Below are positions 15,309 through 21,146 of a stretch of DNA of 21,294 nucleotides, one piece after another. Source of the stretch: a virus. Below the pieces are notes generated by a model. It was not told where the DNA came from. It saw nothing but the letters and a program-made list of their open reading frames with translations, and ran no database searches. The stretch is from the IMG/VR virus record IMGVR_UViG_3300034190_003384, positions 1 through 21,294 of that record, one strand, 5' to 3'. How positions within the stretch are numbered: position 1 is the first letter of the stretch; every line of letters begins with the position of its first letter. The translations under genes and the position numbers were made by a program.

Positions 15309-15555
15309 TTTATTGATTCTTATGGTTCTTCTGTTTTCTTGTGGAAGCCAATTAATTAAACAGGGCCCAAAAAGAGCCAAAAACGAAACTTTCTACAAAT
15401 TAACAGATAAAAAGGGTTTTATTTTCCATAATACCTGTAAAAAAGTGAAGAAAAAGCAAAGAGAGTGCAAAATAACAGAGTACGATTTACTGAAAGAGTG
15501 GGAATTTTTCAGAGGTTCCTTTATTCTAATACCTAGTAAATACGTTTTCCCATAG
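15289..15555 (+). CDS. small lipoprotein
   Basis: This 88-residue protein starts with GTG and carries a lipoprotein signal: MKYAK, hydrophobic ISLLILMVLLFS and lipobox LFSC with the lipidated cysteine at 18. The mature 70 residues are basic with two further cysteines (NTCKK, RECKI). GAAGGA about 7 bases before the GTG supports this start; starting at the later internal ATG would remove the charged start of the signal. It overlaps the previous gene by 20 bases. A spanin (Rz1-like) partner role is possible given the small overlapping genes, but it is longer than Rz1, not proline-rich, and no Rz-type transmembrane partner is evident. Superinfection exclusion at the outer membrane is another possibility. 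Confidence 0.65.
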   Translation: MKYAKISLLILMVLLFSCGSQLIKQGPKRAKNETFYKLTDKKGFIFHNTCKKVKKKQRECKITEYDLLKEWEFFRGSFILIPSKYVFP

Positions 15556-15562
15556 GACTTAC

Positions 15563-15898
15563 ATGGCCACACAAATACCGTTTTTTTCAGTAACAGCACA
15601 AACGGCAGATTATAATTCGCCCGCAGTAGATACTTTAAACCAAGCTTATTCAATTATGATTGTGGTCGAGGGTACTTATAACGCCGACGCGGTTTTACAG
15701 CAAAGTTTGGACGGTGTTAATTGGGTAGACGTTGAAGGTTCTTCAGAATCGGCATTTAGTGGCGACCCAGAAACAATTCTTTTTGATGTTACTAGCGGTT
15801 TTCATAGATTCGCAAGAGTAGCAATAACATTCAATTCAGGAAGCTTTGACGTTAAAGGTTTCATTGAGAATGGCGGAAGCTATTGGAAGGCTATCTAA
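15563..15898 (+). CDS. small beta-sandwich virion protein, copy A
   Basis: This is a 111-residue, strand-rich protein with the pattern GTYNADAVLQQSLDGVNWVD and then HRFARVAITFNSGSFDV, typical of small discoidin-like or jelly-roll modules in phage heads and fibres. It is a clear paralogue of the protein at 17695-18012: by hand about 38 of 77 aligned residues match. AGGA lies 5 bases before ATG, overlapping the preceding stop. Its TAA is followed directly and in frame by the ATG of the tail fibre, so the two are translationally linked and may act together, for example as a fibre base or cap. Head decoration is the main alternative. Confidence 0.6.
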   Translation: MATQIPFFSVTAQTADYNSPAVDTLNQAYSIMIVVEGTYNADAVLQQSLDGVNWVDVEGSSESAFSGDPETILFDVTSGFHRFARVAITFNSGSFDVKGFIENGGSYWKAI

Positions 15899-17110
15899 AT
15901 GGCAATAGCAAATAAACATAAAGTAATCGGAGCGGGTGCATTTACTATAAATGGCCTTACTGAAGATTTAACACCAGATACAGCGGCGGACTATCTTGCA
16001 ACTTATGATGCTTCCGCCGGAAAAAATAAAAAAGTTCTTTTATCAAATTTAGGACTTGGTGGAGGTGGTAATGCTTTCACAATTTTTCAAACACCATACG
16101 GAACTGCACCAACGGCAGACAGTTTAACCGACACATTAACTTTTGAAAGTGCAGATAATTCAGTTTATATTTCAGGAAACTCAACAACAGACACAATTAA
16201 TCTTCAAATATCGCCTATTGATTTAATCGTGACTTCATCAACAGCAGCTAATCACCCTTTAATTGCAAGAGGTGTATTAGCTCAGACAGCTAACACTTTT
16301 GAAGTACAGAAATCAACAAGCGCAATTTTCTTCTATGCTAATGAAACTAATATTAAATCAGACGTAATTTTCGGCCTAGGACAATATGCAACGGGCTCGC
16401 TTCCAACGGCTTCAAGTTGGGAAGGCTACCTTGCTTATGATTCAACAACGAACGAGGTTAAATTCTCGGACGGCTCTGCATGGGCGGCTTTTGGTGGTGG
16501 TGGAGGAACAACGGACGTTATTTTTACTTCAAGCCTTGCTAGTACAATACCATTAACACTTAAGGGCTCAATTTCCCAGACGGCAGACCTTTTTAGGGTT
16601 GAAGATAGTTCATCAACGGAATTACTTAACATTAAACCAACTGGACAAGTGCAAGTTCCATTAACTTCTTTAAATGGTTTATGTGGGTTGGGTGATACTT
16701 ACAGGGGAATTAAATTTAAAAATGCAGACGGCGCAACGGGTGAAGTGGCTATCTATGGCGGAACGAGTTCAAGTGTGTGGTTCTCCCAAGCGGGTTGCCG
16801 AAGTTTTGGAACGAATTACGGTTTTGCTTCTGGCCCAAATGGTGATGTTTTAAACGCGTCTATCTGTTGGGCTAGTGATTTAGATAGTGGTTTTTATAGA
16901 ATTGGTTCAAACAATATTGCTATGACAGCGGGTGGGGTCAAGGGGTTAGACTTAAACGCTTCCAGACTTAATACACCTTTAGTATTTTCCCCAGGCCAGT
17001 TCGCAACGGGCTCACTTCCCGCAGCCGCTAGTTACGAAGGTTATATTGCTTATGATACGACAACGCAGACAATGAAGTGGTCAAACGGTACAGCATGGGC
17101 GACAATTTAA
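15899..17110 (+). CDS. tail fibre built of internal repeats
   Basis: This 403-residue protein contains two classes of fibre repeat. Class A, at residues 110-157 and 208-255, has the TSS..PL..(K/R)G...QTA..F.V pattern. Class B, at 158-197 and 363-403, has ATGSLP then EGY(L/I)AYD(S/T)TT and (S/N)G(S/T)AWA, a motif widespread in phage fibres. Residues 264-355 hold another known fibre element (DSGFYRIGSNNIAMTAGGVK). Glycine-rich hinges lie at 53-57 and 199-203. The N-terminal 50 residues probably attach to the tail. No chaperone or autocleavage domain is visible. GGAAGG about 9 bases upstream supports the ATG. It probably binds host surface structures. Confidence 0.75.
   Translation: MAIANKHKVIGAGAFTINGLTEDLTPDTAADYLATYDASAGKNKKVLLSNLGLGGGGNAFTIFQTPYGTAPTADSLTDTLTFESADNSVYISGNSTTDTINLQISPIDLIVTSSTAANHPLIARGVLAQTANTFEVQKSTSAIFFYANETNIKSDVIFGLGQYATGSLPTASSWEGYLAYDSTTNEVKFSDGSAWAAFGGGGGTTDVIFTSSLASTIPLTLKGSISQTADLFRVEDSSSTELLNIKPTGQVQVPLTSLNGLCGLGDTYRGIKFKNADGATGEVAIYGGTSSSVWFSQAGCRSFGTNYGFASGPNGDVLNASICWASDLDSGFYRIGSNNIAMTAGGVKGLDLNASRLNTPLVFSPGQFATGSLPAAASYEGYIAYDTTTQTMKWSNGTAWATI
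16226..16369 (+). repeat. tail fibre repeat class A, copy 1
   Basis: This encodes residues 110-157 of the fibre (VTSS...PLIARGVLAQTANTFEV). Copy 2 is at 16520-16663. Confidence 0.6.
16370..16489 (+). repeat. tail fibre repeat class B, copy 1
   Basis: This encodes residues 158-197 (ATGSLPTASSWEGYLAYDST ... GSAWAAF). Copy 2 is at 16985-17107 and the two are also visibly similar at DNA level (gcaacgggctcgcttcc against gcaacgggctcacttcc). Confidence 0.75.
16520..16663 (+). repeat. tail fibre repeat class A, copy 2
   Basis: This encodes residues 208-255 (IFTSS...PLTLKGSISQTADLFRV), the partner of 16226-16369. Confidence 0.6.
16985..17107 (+). repeat. tail fibre repeat class B, copy 2
   Basis: This encodes the C-terminal residues 363-403 (ATGSLPAAASYEGYIAYDTT ... 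GTAWATI), the partner of 16370-16489. Confidence 0.75.
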
Positions 17111-17142
17111 GAAATAATAACAACCATGACCAAGGCAAGAAA

Positions 17143-17343
17143 ATGAAAAAAGAAAACGAAGAAGCGTTTAAAGTAGTAAGTCAAGCTTGTGCAGTTTACC
17201 AAGGGCAATTACAAGAGCATCAAGCTATACAGACAGCTTTAAATACAATTAGAGAAGCATTAACACCGGAACAAATAAAAGAGCAGACGCCAATAGAAGA
17301 ACTTAGAGAAGTATTAAAAACAGACGAGCAAAAAGAGGCTTAG
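17143..17343 (+). CDS. short coiled-coil protein, function unknown
   Basis: This 66-residue helical protein (KENEEAFKVVSQACAVYQGQ ... TIREALTPEQIKEQTPIEEL) lies inside the fibre region. The frame stays open upstream to 17077 within the fibre gene, but AAGG 7 bases before the ATG at 17143 favours this start. It ends one base before the next gene. It could be a helical bundle element or chaperone for a fibre, but I see no specific signature. Confidence 0.6.
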   Translation: MKKENEEAFKVVSQACAVYQGQLQEHQAIQTALNTIREALTPEQIKEQTPIEELREVLKTDEQKEA

Positions 17344-17344
17344 A

Positions 17345-17686
17345 ATGAGCAAAAAGAAAGTAGTCGTTTTCTATTTTGATAAAAGTAAGAGCCCAAAGGT
17401 TTTTACTAACCCAAAGAGTTTAGCGGAGCTTCAAAAAGAGGGTGACATTCTTGTAAACCCCAATGTGCCTAAAGGAATTGCACCGAATGAGTGGAAGCTT
17501 GTAAATGGTAAGATTAGAGGGCCTGCAGCCTTCGCCAAGGCATTTCCAGAAGATATGCATACAAATACTAAGGGCGGCACATGGACGCTTAGAATAAGCC
17601 TATTAAGTTTAATAGTCTTAAATACGTACCAAGAGAAAGAGTCAATTATTGCCCTAGTAAGGGAAGTTGTTGCTTTTTTTAAATAA
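17345..17686 (+). CDS. hypothetical phage protein in the fibre region
   Basis: This 113-residue protein has an N-terminal half with KVVVFYFDKSKSPKVFTNP, then DILVNPNVPKGIAPNEWKL and NGKI, a pattern I recall only vaguely from other small phage proteins near tail genes. The C-terminal third is hydrophobic and amphipathic (LRISLLSLIVLNTY, IIALVREVVAFF) and could pack against another subunit or a membrane. It is tightly packed between the coiled-coil gene (1 base) and the copy-B beta-sandwich gene (8 bases). No function can be given. Confidence 0.55.
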   Translation: MSKKKVVVFYFDKSKSPKVFTNPKSLAELQKEGDILVNPNVPKGIAPNEWKLVNGKIRGPAAFAKAFPEDMHTNTKGGTWTLRISLLSLIVLNTYQEKESIIALVREVVAFFK

Positions 17687-17694
17687 GGATAAAT

Positions 17695-18012
17695 ATGAGT
17701 GAGACAGCATTTTATGAAGGAACGGCAGAGACGGTCAGTTTTAACACTAATAGAGTTAAGGCGTTAAAGCCAAACTATAGCATTGGCGCGGTCATGACAG
17801 GAACCTATAATGCAGACGTAAAGCTTCAGTCCAGTATGGACGGGTTGAATTGGGTCGATATTACAGGTACAGAGTCGGCGGCAATAACTGGAAACCCTGA
17901 GGTTGTTCAGTGGGACATTTCGGTAGGTATGCACAAATTTGTTAGAGTGGCGGTGGCGATAAATAGCGGCTCTCTTGATATTAATTGTTACATGAGTAAC
18001 GGGGCTTGGTGA
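17695..18012 (+). CDS. small beta-sandwich virion protein, copy B
   Basis: This 105-residue paralogue of the 15563-15898 protein shares GTYNAD, LQ.S.DG.NWVD, the G.PE turn, RVA and NSGS.D, about half the residues over 77 positions. The N-terminal 30 residues differ, which suggests a common fold attached to different partners. AAGGA precedes the ATG with good spacing. It ends one base before the C1q-like gene. Two paralogues each leading a set of fibre-type genes suggest a hub, cap or decoration role for two receptor-binding structures; this is inference. Confidence 0.6.
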   Translation: MSETAFYEGTAETVSFNTNRVKALKPNYSIGAVMTGTYNADVKLQSSMDGLNWVDITGTESAAITGNPEVVQWDISVGMHKFVRVAVAINSGSLDINCYMSNGAW

Positions 18013-18013
18013 T

Positions 18014-18508
18014 ATGGTACATTTAGTGGTAGATGGAAATAGTGGTGGTGGTGGTAGTTCTGCATTAAGGGCTTTTCTAACACATAGAGAAAGTAGCGGG
18101 GTTGCGGGCGGCACTTCGGCGGCGGTATGGACCTCAAGAAAAGTAAACTATCTAACTGGTGAAACTAGTTTTATTTCCCTAGATGCCGGAAACATTGAAT
18201 TCACGCTAGACGCGGGCACTTATGATATTTGGGCAAGCTTGCCTATTTTTTCATCAATAAAAAACTCACACAGGCTTTATAACGTTACCGATTCGGCTTT
18301 AGAAGTACAGGGGACGTCAGGCTATGACGGCGGCGGGAACGCATCGACAAGAGGTTTAGTTATTGGAAGGTTTACTATAGCGGCCGAAAAAATTTTTAAA
18401 CTCGAAACTAATGTGCAGAATGCATTAGCTACGCAAGGGCATGGAGTGGCTTCAGGTAGAGGCGGCGAAGAGGTCTATTCACTTGTTGAAATCGTGAAGG
18501 TGTCGTAA
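18014..18508 (+). CDS. C1q-like receptor-binding domain protein
   Basis: This 164-residue protein begins with a short segment and a glycine linker (DGNSGGGGSS), followed by a domain that matches, from memory, the C1q/TNF-like jelly-roll seen at fibre tips: ALRAFLTHRESSGVAGGT, W.SRKVNYLTGE, ISLDAGNIEFTLDAGTYDIW, RLYNVTDSALEVQGTS, GRFTIAAEKIFKLE, then EVYSLVEIVKV. Such domains trimerise and bind receptors. Usually the domain is fused to a fibre; here it is a separate gene, starting one base after the beta-sandwich copy B and separated from the esterase by one in-frame TAA. No strong ribosome binding site is seen, so coupling to the upstream gene is likely. Confidence 0.65.
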   Translation: MVHLVVDGNSGGGGSSALRAFLTHRESSGVAGGTSAAVWTSRKVNYLTGETSFISLDAGNIEFTLDAGTYDIWASLPIFSSIKNSHRLYNVTDSALEVQGTSGYDGGGNASTRGLVIGRFTIAAEKIFKLETNVQNALATQGHGVASGRGGEEVYSLVEIVKVS

Positions 18509-19267
18509 GTGGTTTATAAAAATTTAAAAAGTTCTATCCATCTTGAAACTAAAACAGGTTATAGAAATGTTTTCTTTGTTCTTATGGGTCAGTCTAATAT
18601 GAACGGCACAGGTATTATTAGTGCTGACGACGATGGCAATCATAGGATTTTATCATTCACAAAAGAAAATAGAATAATAGAAGCGGAAGCCCCTTTACCA
18701 ACAAATACTGGGACTAGCGATAATGGTATTGGTTTTGGATTATCTTTTGGAAGATCATACACGGCCAATAATGCGAATGATAATTGTATTTTAGTATTAT
18801 CAGCGACAGGCGCAACGGGTTTTGGTCAGGGGAACTGGAATAGTGGCGAGCAACAGTTTATAGATTCTGTTGATGCTTACGAGAGGGCTATGGACACAAT
18901 AACGGCCCCTGTGTTTGGTGGTTTTTTATGGCACCAAGGCGAAAGTGATTCTACGGCGGCATGGTCAGGGAATTATGCAACAGCTCTTTCTGATTTTGTT
19001 AGCGATTTAAGAACGGCCACAGGGGAGGCGACGGCCCCTTTCATTGTGGGGACTTTAGCTGATGACTTTATAAATGGCACAGACGTTACATGGCCAAACG
19101 CTAACCGCAATGAAGTTAATAATGCAATTATAGATGCTCCCAATCAAATTTCTAACTGCGGTCTAGTTGATTTGAGTGGGCTTTCTAGTTATGACGGTAT
19201 TCACTTTTCTAGCGCATCATACAGGACAGGCGGCGGGAAATATTACGACGCATTCGCTCTTTTTTAA
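18509..19267 (+). CDS. SGNH/SASA-type carbohydrate O-acetylesterase (virion-associated)
   Basis: This 252-residue protein has the hallmarks of the sialate O-acetylesterase (SASA, CE6-like) group of SGNH hydrolases: GQSNMNG with nucleophile Ser29, WHQGESD at 141-147, and DGIHFS with catalytic His232 and nearby Asp229. It should remove acetyl groups from host surface or capsular sugar, helping the phage reach its receptor. The GTG start directly follows the previous TAA in the same frame, and AAGGTG a few bases upstream supports it; starting at the first ATG would cut the core strand before GQSNM. There is no signal peptide, which fits assembly into the virion. It is the last gene before the terminator. 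The substrate is unknown. Confidence 0.8.
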   Translation: MVYKNLKSSIHLETKTGYRNVFFVLMGQSNMNGTGIISADDDGNHRILSFTKENRIIEAEAPLPTNTGTSDNGIGFGLSFGRSYTANNANDNCILVLSATGATGFGQGNWNSGEQQFIDSVDAYERAMDTITAPVFGGFLWHQGESDSTAAWSGNYATALSDFVSDLRTATGEATAPFIVGTLADDFINGTDVTWPNANRNEVNNAIIDAPNQISNCGLVDLSGLSSYDGIHFSSASYRTGGGKYYDAFALF

Positions 19268-19295
19268 TCGCAACACTCTAATTTTATAGTAAATC

Positions 19296-19321
19296 AGGAA
19301 GTTTTTCAGCTTCCTTTTTTT
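19296..19321 (+). terminator. Rho-independent terminator closing the late gene block
   Basis: AGGAAGT at 19296-19302 pairs with GCTTCCT at 19309-19315 (one T-G wobble) over the loop TTTTCA, followed by a T run to 19321. It lies about 30 bases after the esterase stop. Confidence 0.8.
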
Positions 19322-19328
19322 ATAACCA

Positions 19329-19357
19329 TTGATTTCGCCACAGCGAAATGTTACTTT
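19329..19357 (+). promoter_or_regulatory. candidate promoter for the recombination operon
   Basis: TTGATT at 19329-19334 and TACTTT at 19352-19357 with a 17-base spacer resemble a sigma70-type promoter. It lies between the terminator and the ERF gene, about 35 bases before its ATG. Both hexamers deviate from consensus, so a helper factor may be needed. Confidence 0.35.
19332..19349. promoter_or_regulatory. dyad within the promoter spacer (possible operator)
   Basis: ATTTCGC (19332-19338) and GCGAAAT (19343-19349) are a perfect 7-bp inverted repeat around CACA. It overlaps the proposed -35 and spacer, a usual place for a repressor site. As RNA it would be a small hairpin without a T tract. 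Confidence 0.4.
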
Positions 19358-19392
19358 TAATTCAACCAATTACAGCAAAGGAGCCGTAAGTT

Positions 19393-20127
19393 ATGAAAAA
19401 GACAGAAATCGTCACAACTAAAGAGAATGAAATGCAAAGTGCAATTCTTGAAATCGTAAAACAAAAGGATATAGACCCAGAAAGATTAGAAAAGTTTTTA
19501 AATCTTCAAATGCAAATGGAAGACCGCCAGAATTTAAAACAATTTAATGAAGCCTTTTCAAACTTTCAGAAAGAATGCCCGATTATCCAGAAGACTAAGA
19601 AAGTTGAATTTGGGAAAACTAAATACGACTATGCACCACTAGACGAAATGGTTCACCAGATTAAGCCTATACTTGGAAAATTTGGCCTATCGTTTTGCTT
19701 TAATCTTTCACCAGAAAATGAAGACTTAATGACTCTCACAACTATCGTAAGTCATGCAAACGGTTGTTCAAAAGATTTTCAATACTATTTCAATGCTCTC
19801 CACGACGATGCAAGAATGAACGGAGCCCAAAGAAGAAAATCAGCAATTACTTTTGCTAAAAGATCAGCATTAGAAAATGCTCTTGGAATTGTTACAGCAG
19901 GCGAAGACGACGACGCCAGAAGAGCCGTTGATAATCCAGTAACAAATGAACAATTGGAAAAAATTCACAGCCTAATGAAGACAACAGACACAACAGAAGC
20001 AAGCCTTTTAAAATATTTAAAGATTGAAAACTTAGGCCTTCTATCTGAAGTAGACGCAAAGAAAACAATTAATTCACTAAACGGAAAAAGAACGGCTTTA
20101 ATGAGCAAAGAAGGTAAAAATGTTTAA
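19393..20127 (+). CDS. erf: ERF-family single-strand annealing protein
   Basis: This 244-residue protein matches the ERF recombinase family (P22 Erf-like), which anneals complementary single strands during phage recombination and genome circularisation or repair. Signatures are FNEAFSNFQKECPIIQKTKK at 51-70, FGKTKYDYAPLDEM at 73-86, GLSFCF at 98-103 and the diagnostic GAQRRKSAITFAKRSALENA (144-163) with LGIVTAGEDDDA. The last 60 residues are a separate helical tail. AAGGAG upstream supports the ATG. The exonuclease gene overlaps its end by 8 bases, the usual partner for an annealing protein. The gene symbol reflects the family only. Confidence 0.85.
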   Translation: MKKTEIVTTKENEMQSAILEIVKQKDIDPERLEKFLNLQMQMEDRQNLKQFNEAFSNFQKECPIIQKTKKVEFGKTKYDYAPLDEMVHQIKPILGKFGLSFCFNLSPENEDLMTLTTIVSHANGCSKDFQYYFNALHDDARMNGAQRRKSAITFAKRSALENALGIVTAGEDDDARRAVDNPVTNEQLEKIHSLMKTTDTTEASLLKYLKIENLGLLSEVDAKKTINSLNGKRTALMSKEGKNV

Positions 20128-20725
20128 GTTGGTTGATGTTGAACAAGGTACAGAAGAATGGTTTAAGGTGCGGTTAGGGAAGCTTACCGCTTCCAATTTT
20201 AGCAAGATTTTAAGCCCTACGGGGAAAATATCTACTCAGGCGAATGACTTAGTAAATACTCTTGTGGCGGAATTACTTACGGGGGAACGTGAGGAAACTT
20301 TTAAGTCTTCAGCTATGGAAAGAGGTAACGAGCTAGAAAACGAAGCCCTAGATTTTGTAAACTTTACACATGGTTATAATTTCGAATCCGTAGGTTTTGC
20401 AGATTCAGAAAAGGGTTACGGTTGTTCACCGGACGCATTAGACGAAGAAAAGAAAATTGGGCTTGAGTTAAAATGCCCACTAGCCAAGACACACGTTAAA
20501 TATTTAAGAAGCGGAAAATTGCCTAACGAATACTTTTCACAAGTACAGGGTTCTATGTTGGTTACAGGTTATAGCCATTGGGTTTTTTGTTCTTATCACC
20601 CTAACATGAAGCCAATGCTTTTAGTTGTTAAACGTGATGAAGAATACATAAAAAAGCTCACTGGAATGCTAATAGAAAAAGCGGGCGATATTCAAAAGTT
20701 AGTTGGAGAGCTTTCAAATGGCTAA
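20120..20725 (+). CDS. YqaJ/lambda-exonuclease-type recombination nuclease
   Basis: This 201-residue protein is a PD-(D/E)XK exonuclease of the YqaJ/lambda Exo type that digests one strand of a DNA end and hands the single strand to the annealing protein. Visible motifs are EWFKVRLGKLTASNF at 13-27, ERGNELENEA at 67-76, the metal-binding CSPDALDEE (Asp105) and LELKCP (Glu116, Lys118), and YFSQVQGSMLVTG at 138-150. Length fits the family. GAAGG 5 bases before the ATG lies in the ERF gene, and the two overlap by 8 bases, as does the next gene. ERF and exonuclease together form a two-component recombination system. Confidence 0.87.
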   Translation: MFKLVDVEQGTEEWFKVRLGKLTASNFSKILSPTGKISTQANDLVNTLVAELLTGEREETFKSSAMERGNELENEALDFVNFTHGYNFESVGFADSEKGYGCSPDALDEEKKIGLELKCPLAKTHVKYLRSGKLPNEYFSQVQGSMLVTGYSHWVFCSYHPNMKPMLLVVKRDEEYIKKLTGMLIEKAGDIQKLVGELSNG

Positions 20726-21146
20726 GGTTTACGACATTCACTCAGAGGCTAACTTTTTAGATTTTGTCGCAAAAATGAGCCATTACTTTACTTTGAGAGG
20801 GGAAAAAGACCTTCCCTTTCAAAGGCTTTCTATTACTTGTAAACAATGGAGGAAACCAAAAAGCTCGAAACAGCATAGAGCATATTGGCGTTGTATAGGA
20901 GAATTAAAAAAGGCTTTCATTGCTAACGGTTACGATACTAACGAGCAAGAGTGTCACGAATTTGCAAAAAAGAAGGCGGGCTTCACCAAAATGATTGGTG
21001 ATGTAATGGTGACTAAGTCAATTTCAGACGCTTCAGACGATGCGACAAGCCCAGAAATAAATAGATTGATTGAGGTCATTCAAAGATTCGCTTTAGAAGA
21101 ATTGGGCACAGGAATTAACATCGGCGACGATATGGGTGGTTTTTAA
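20718..21146 (+). CDS. NinB-like recombination protein (tentative)
   Basis: This 142-residue protein has a basic middle (KQWRKPKSSKQHRAYWRCIG), a region EFAKKKAGFTKMIGDVMVTK and a C-terminal part SPEINRLIEVIQRFALEELG. The layout of a KxxSxxQ/H...YW helix followed by a helix near the C-terminus is like phage NinB recombination mediators, which would fit the neighbouring ERF and exonuclease. I start at ATG 20718, preceded by GGAG 9 bases upstream, rather than the in-frame TTG at 20703. It overlaps the exonuclease gene by 8 bases and the next gene by 1. The NinB identity is a moderate guess. Confidence 0.5.
   Translation: MAKVYDIHSEANFLDFVAKMSHYFTLRGEKDLPFQRLSITCKQWRKPKSSKQHRAYWRCIGELKKAFIANGYDTNEQECHEFAKKKAGFTKMIGDVMVTKSISDASDDATSPEINRLIEVIQRFALEELGTGINIGDDMGGF

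Noticed and set aside
15075-15555. Toxin-antitoxin pair
   Set aside because: Two small overlapping genes fit the size, but one is a lipoprotein and the other has no DNA-binding or toxin motif.
17077-17142. Upstream start for the short coiled-coil protein
   Set aside because: It would overlap the conserved fibre repeat at the end of the fibre gene and encode a low-complexity Asn-rich lead; ATG 17143 has AAGG in place.
17996-18013. A +1 frameshift joining beta-sandwich copy B to the C1q-like protein
   Set aside because: The overlap of open frames is only about 14 bases and no recognised slippery signal is present; the ATG one base after the stop explains expression better.
18035-18056. GGT repeats as a phase-variable microsatellite
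   Set aside because: The repeat unit is three bases, so length change would only alter the glycine linker and not switch the gene off.
19332-19349. Phage attachment site
   Set aside because: The dyad is short, there is no integrase or excisionase gene nearby, and an operator is a simpler reading.
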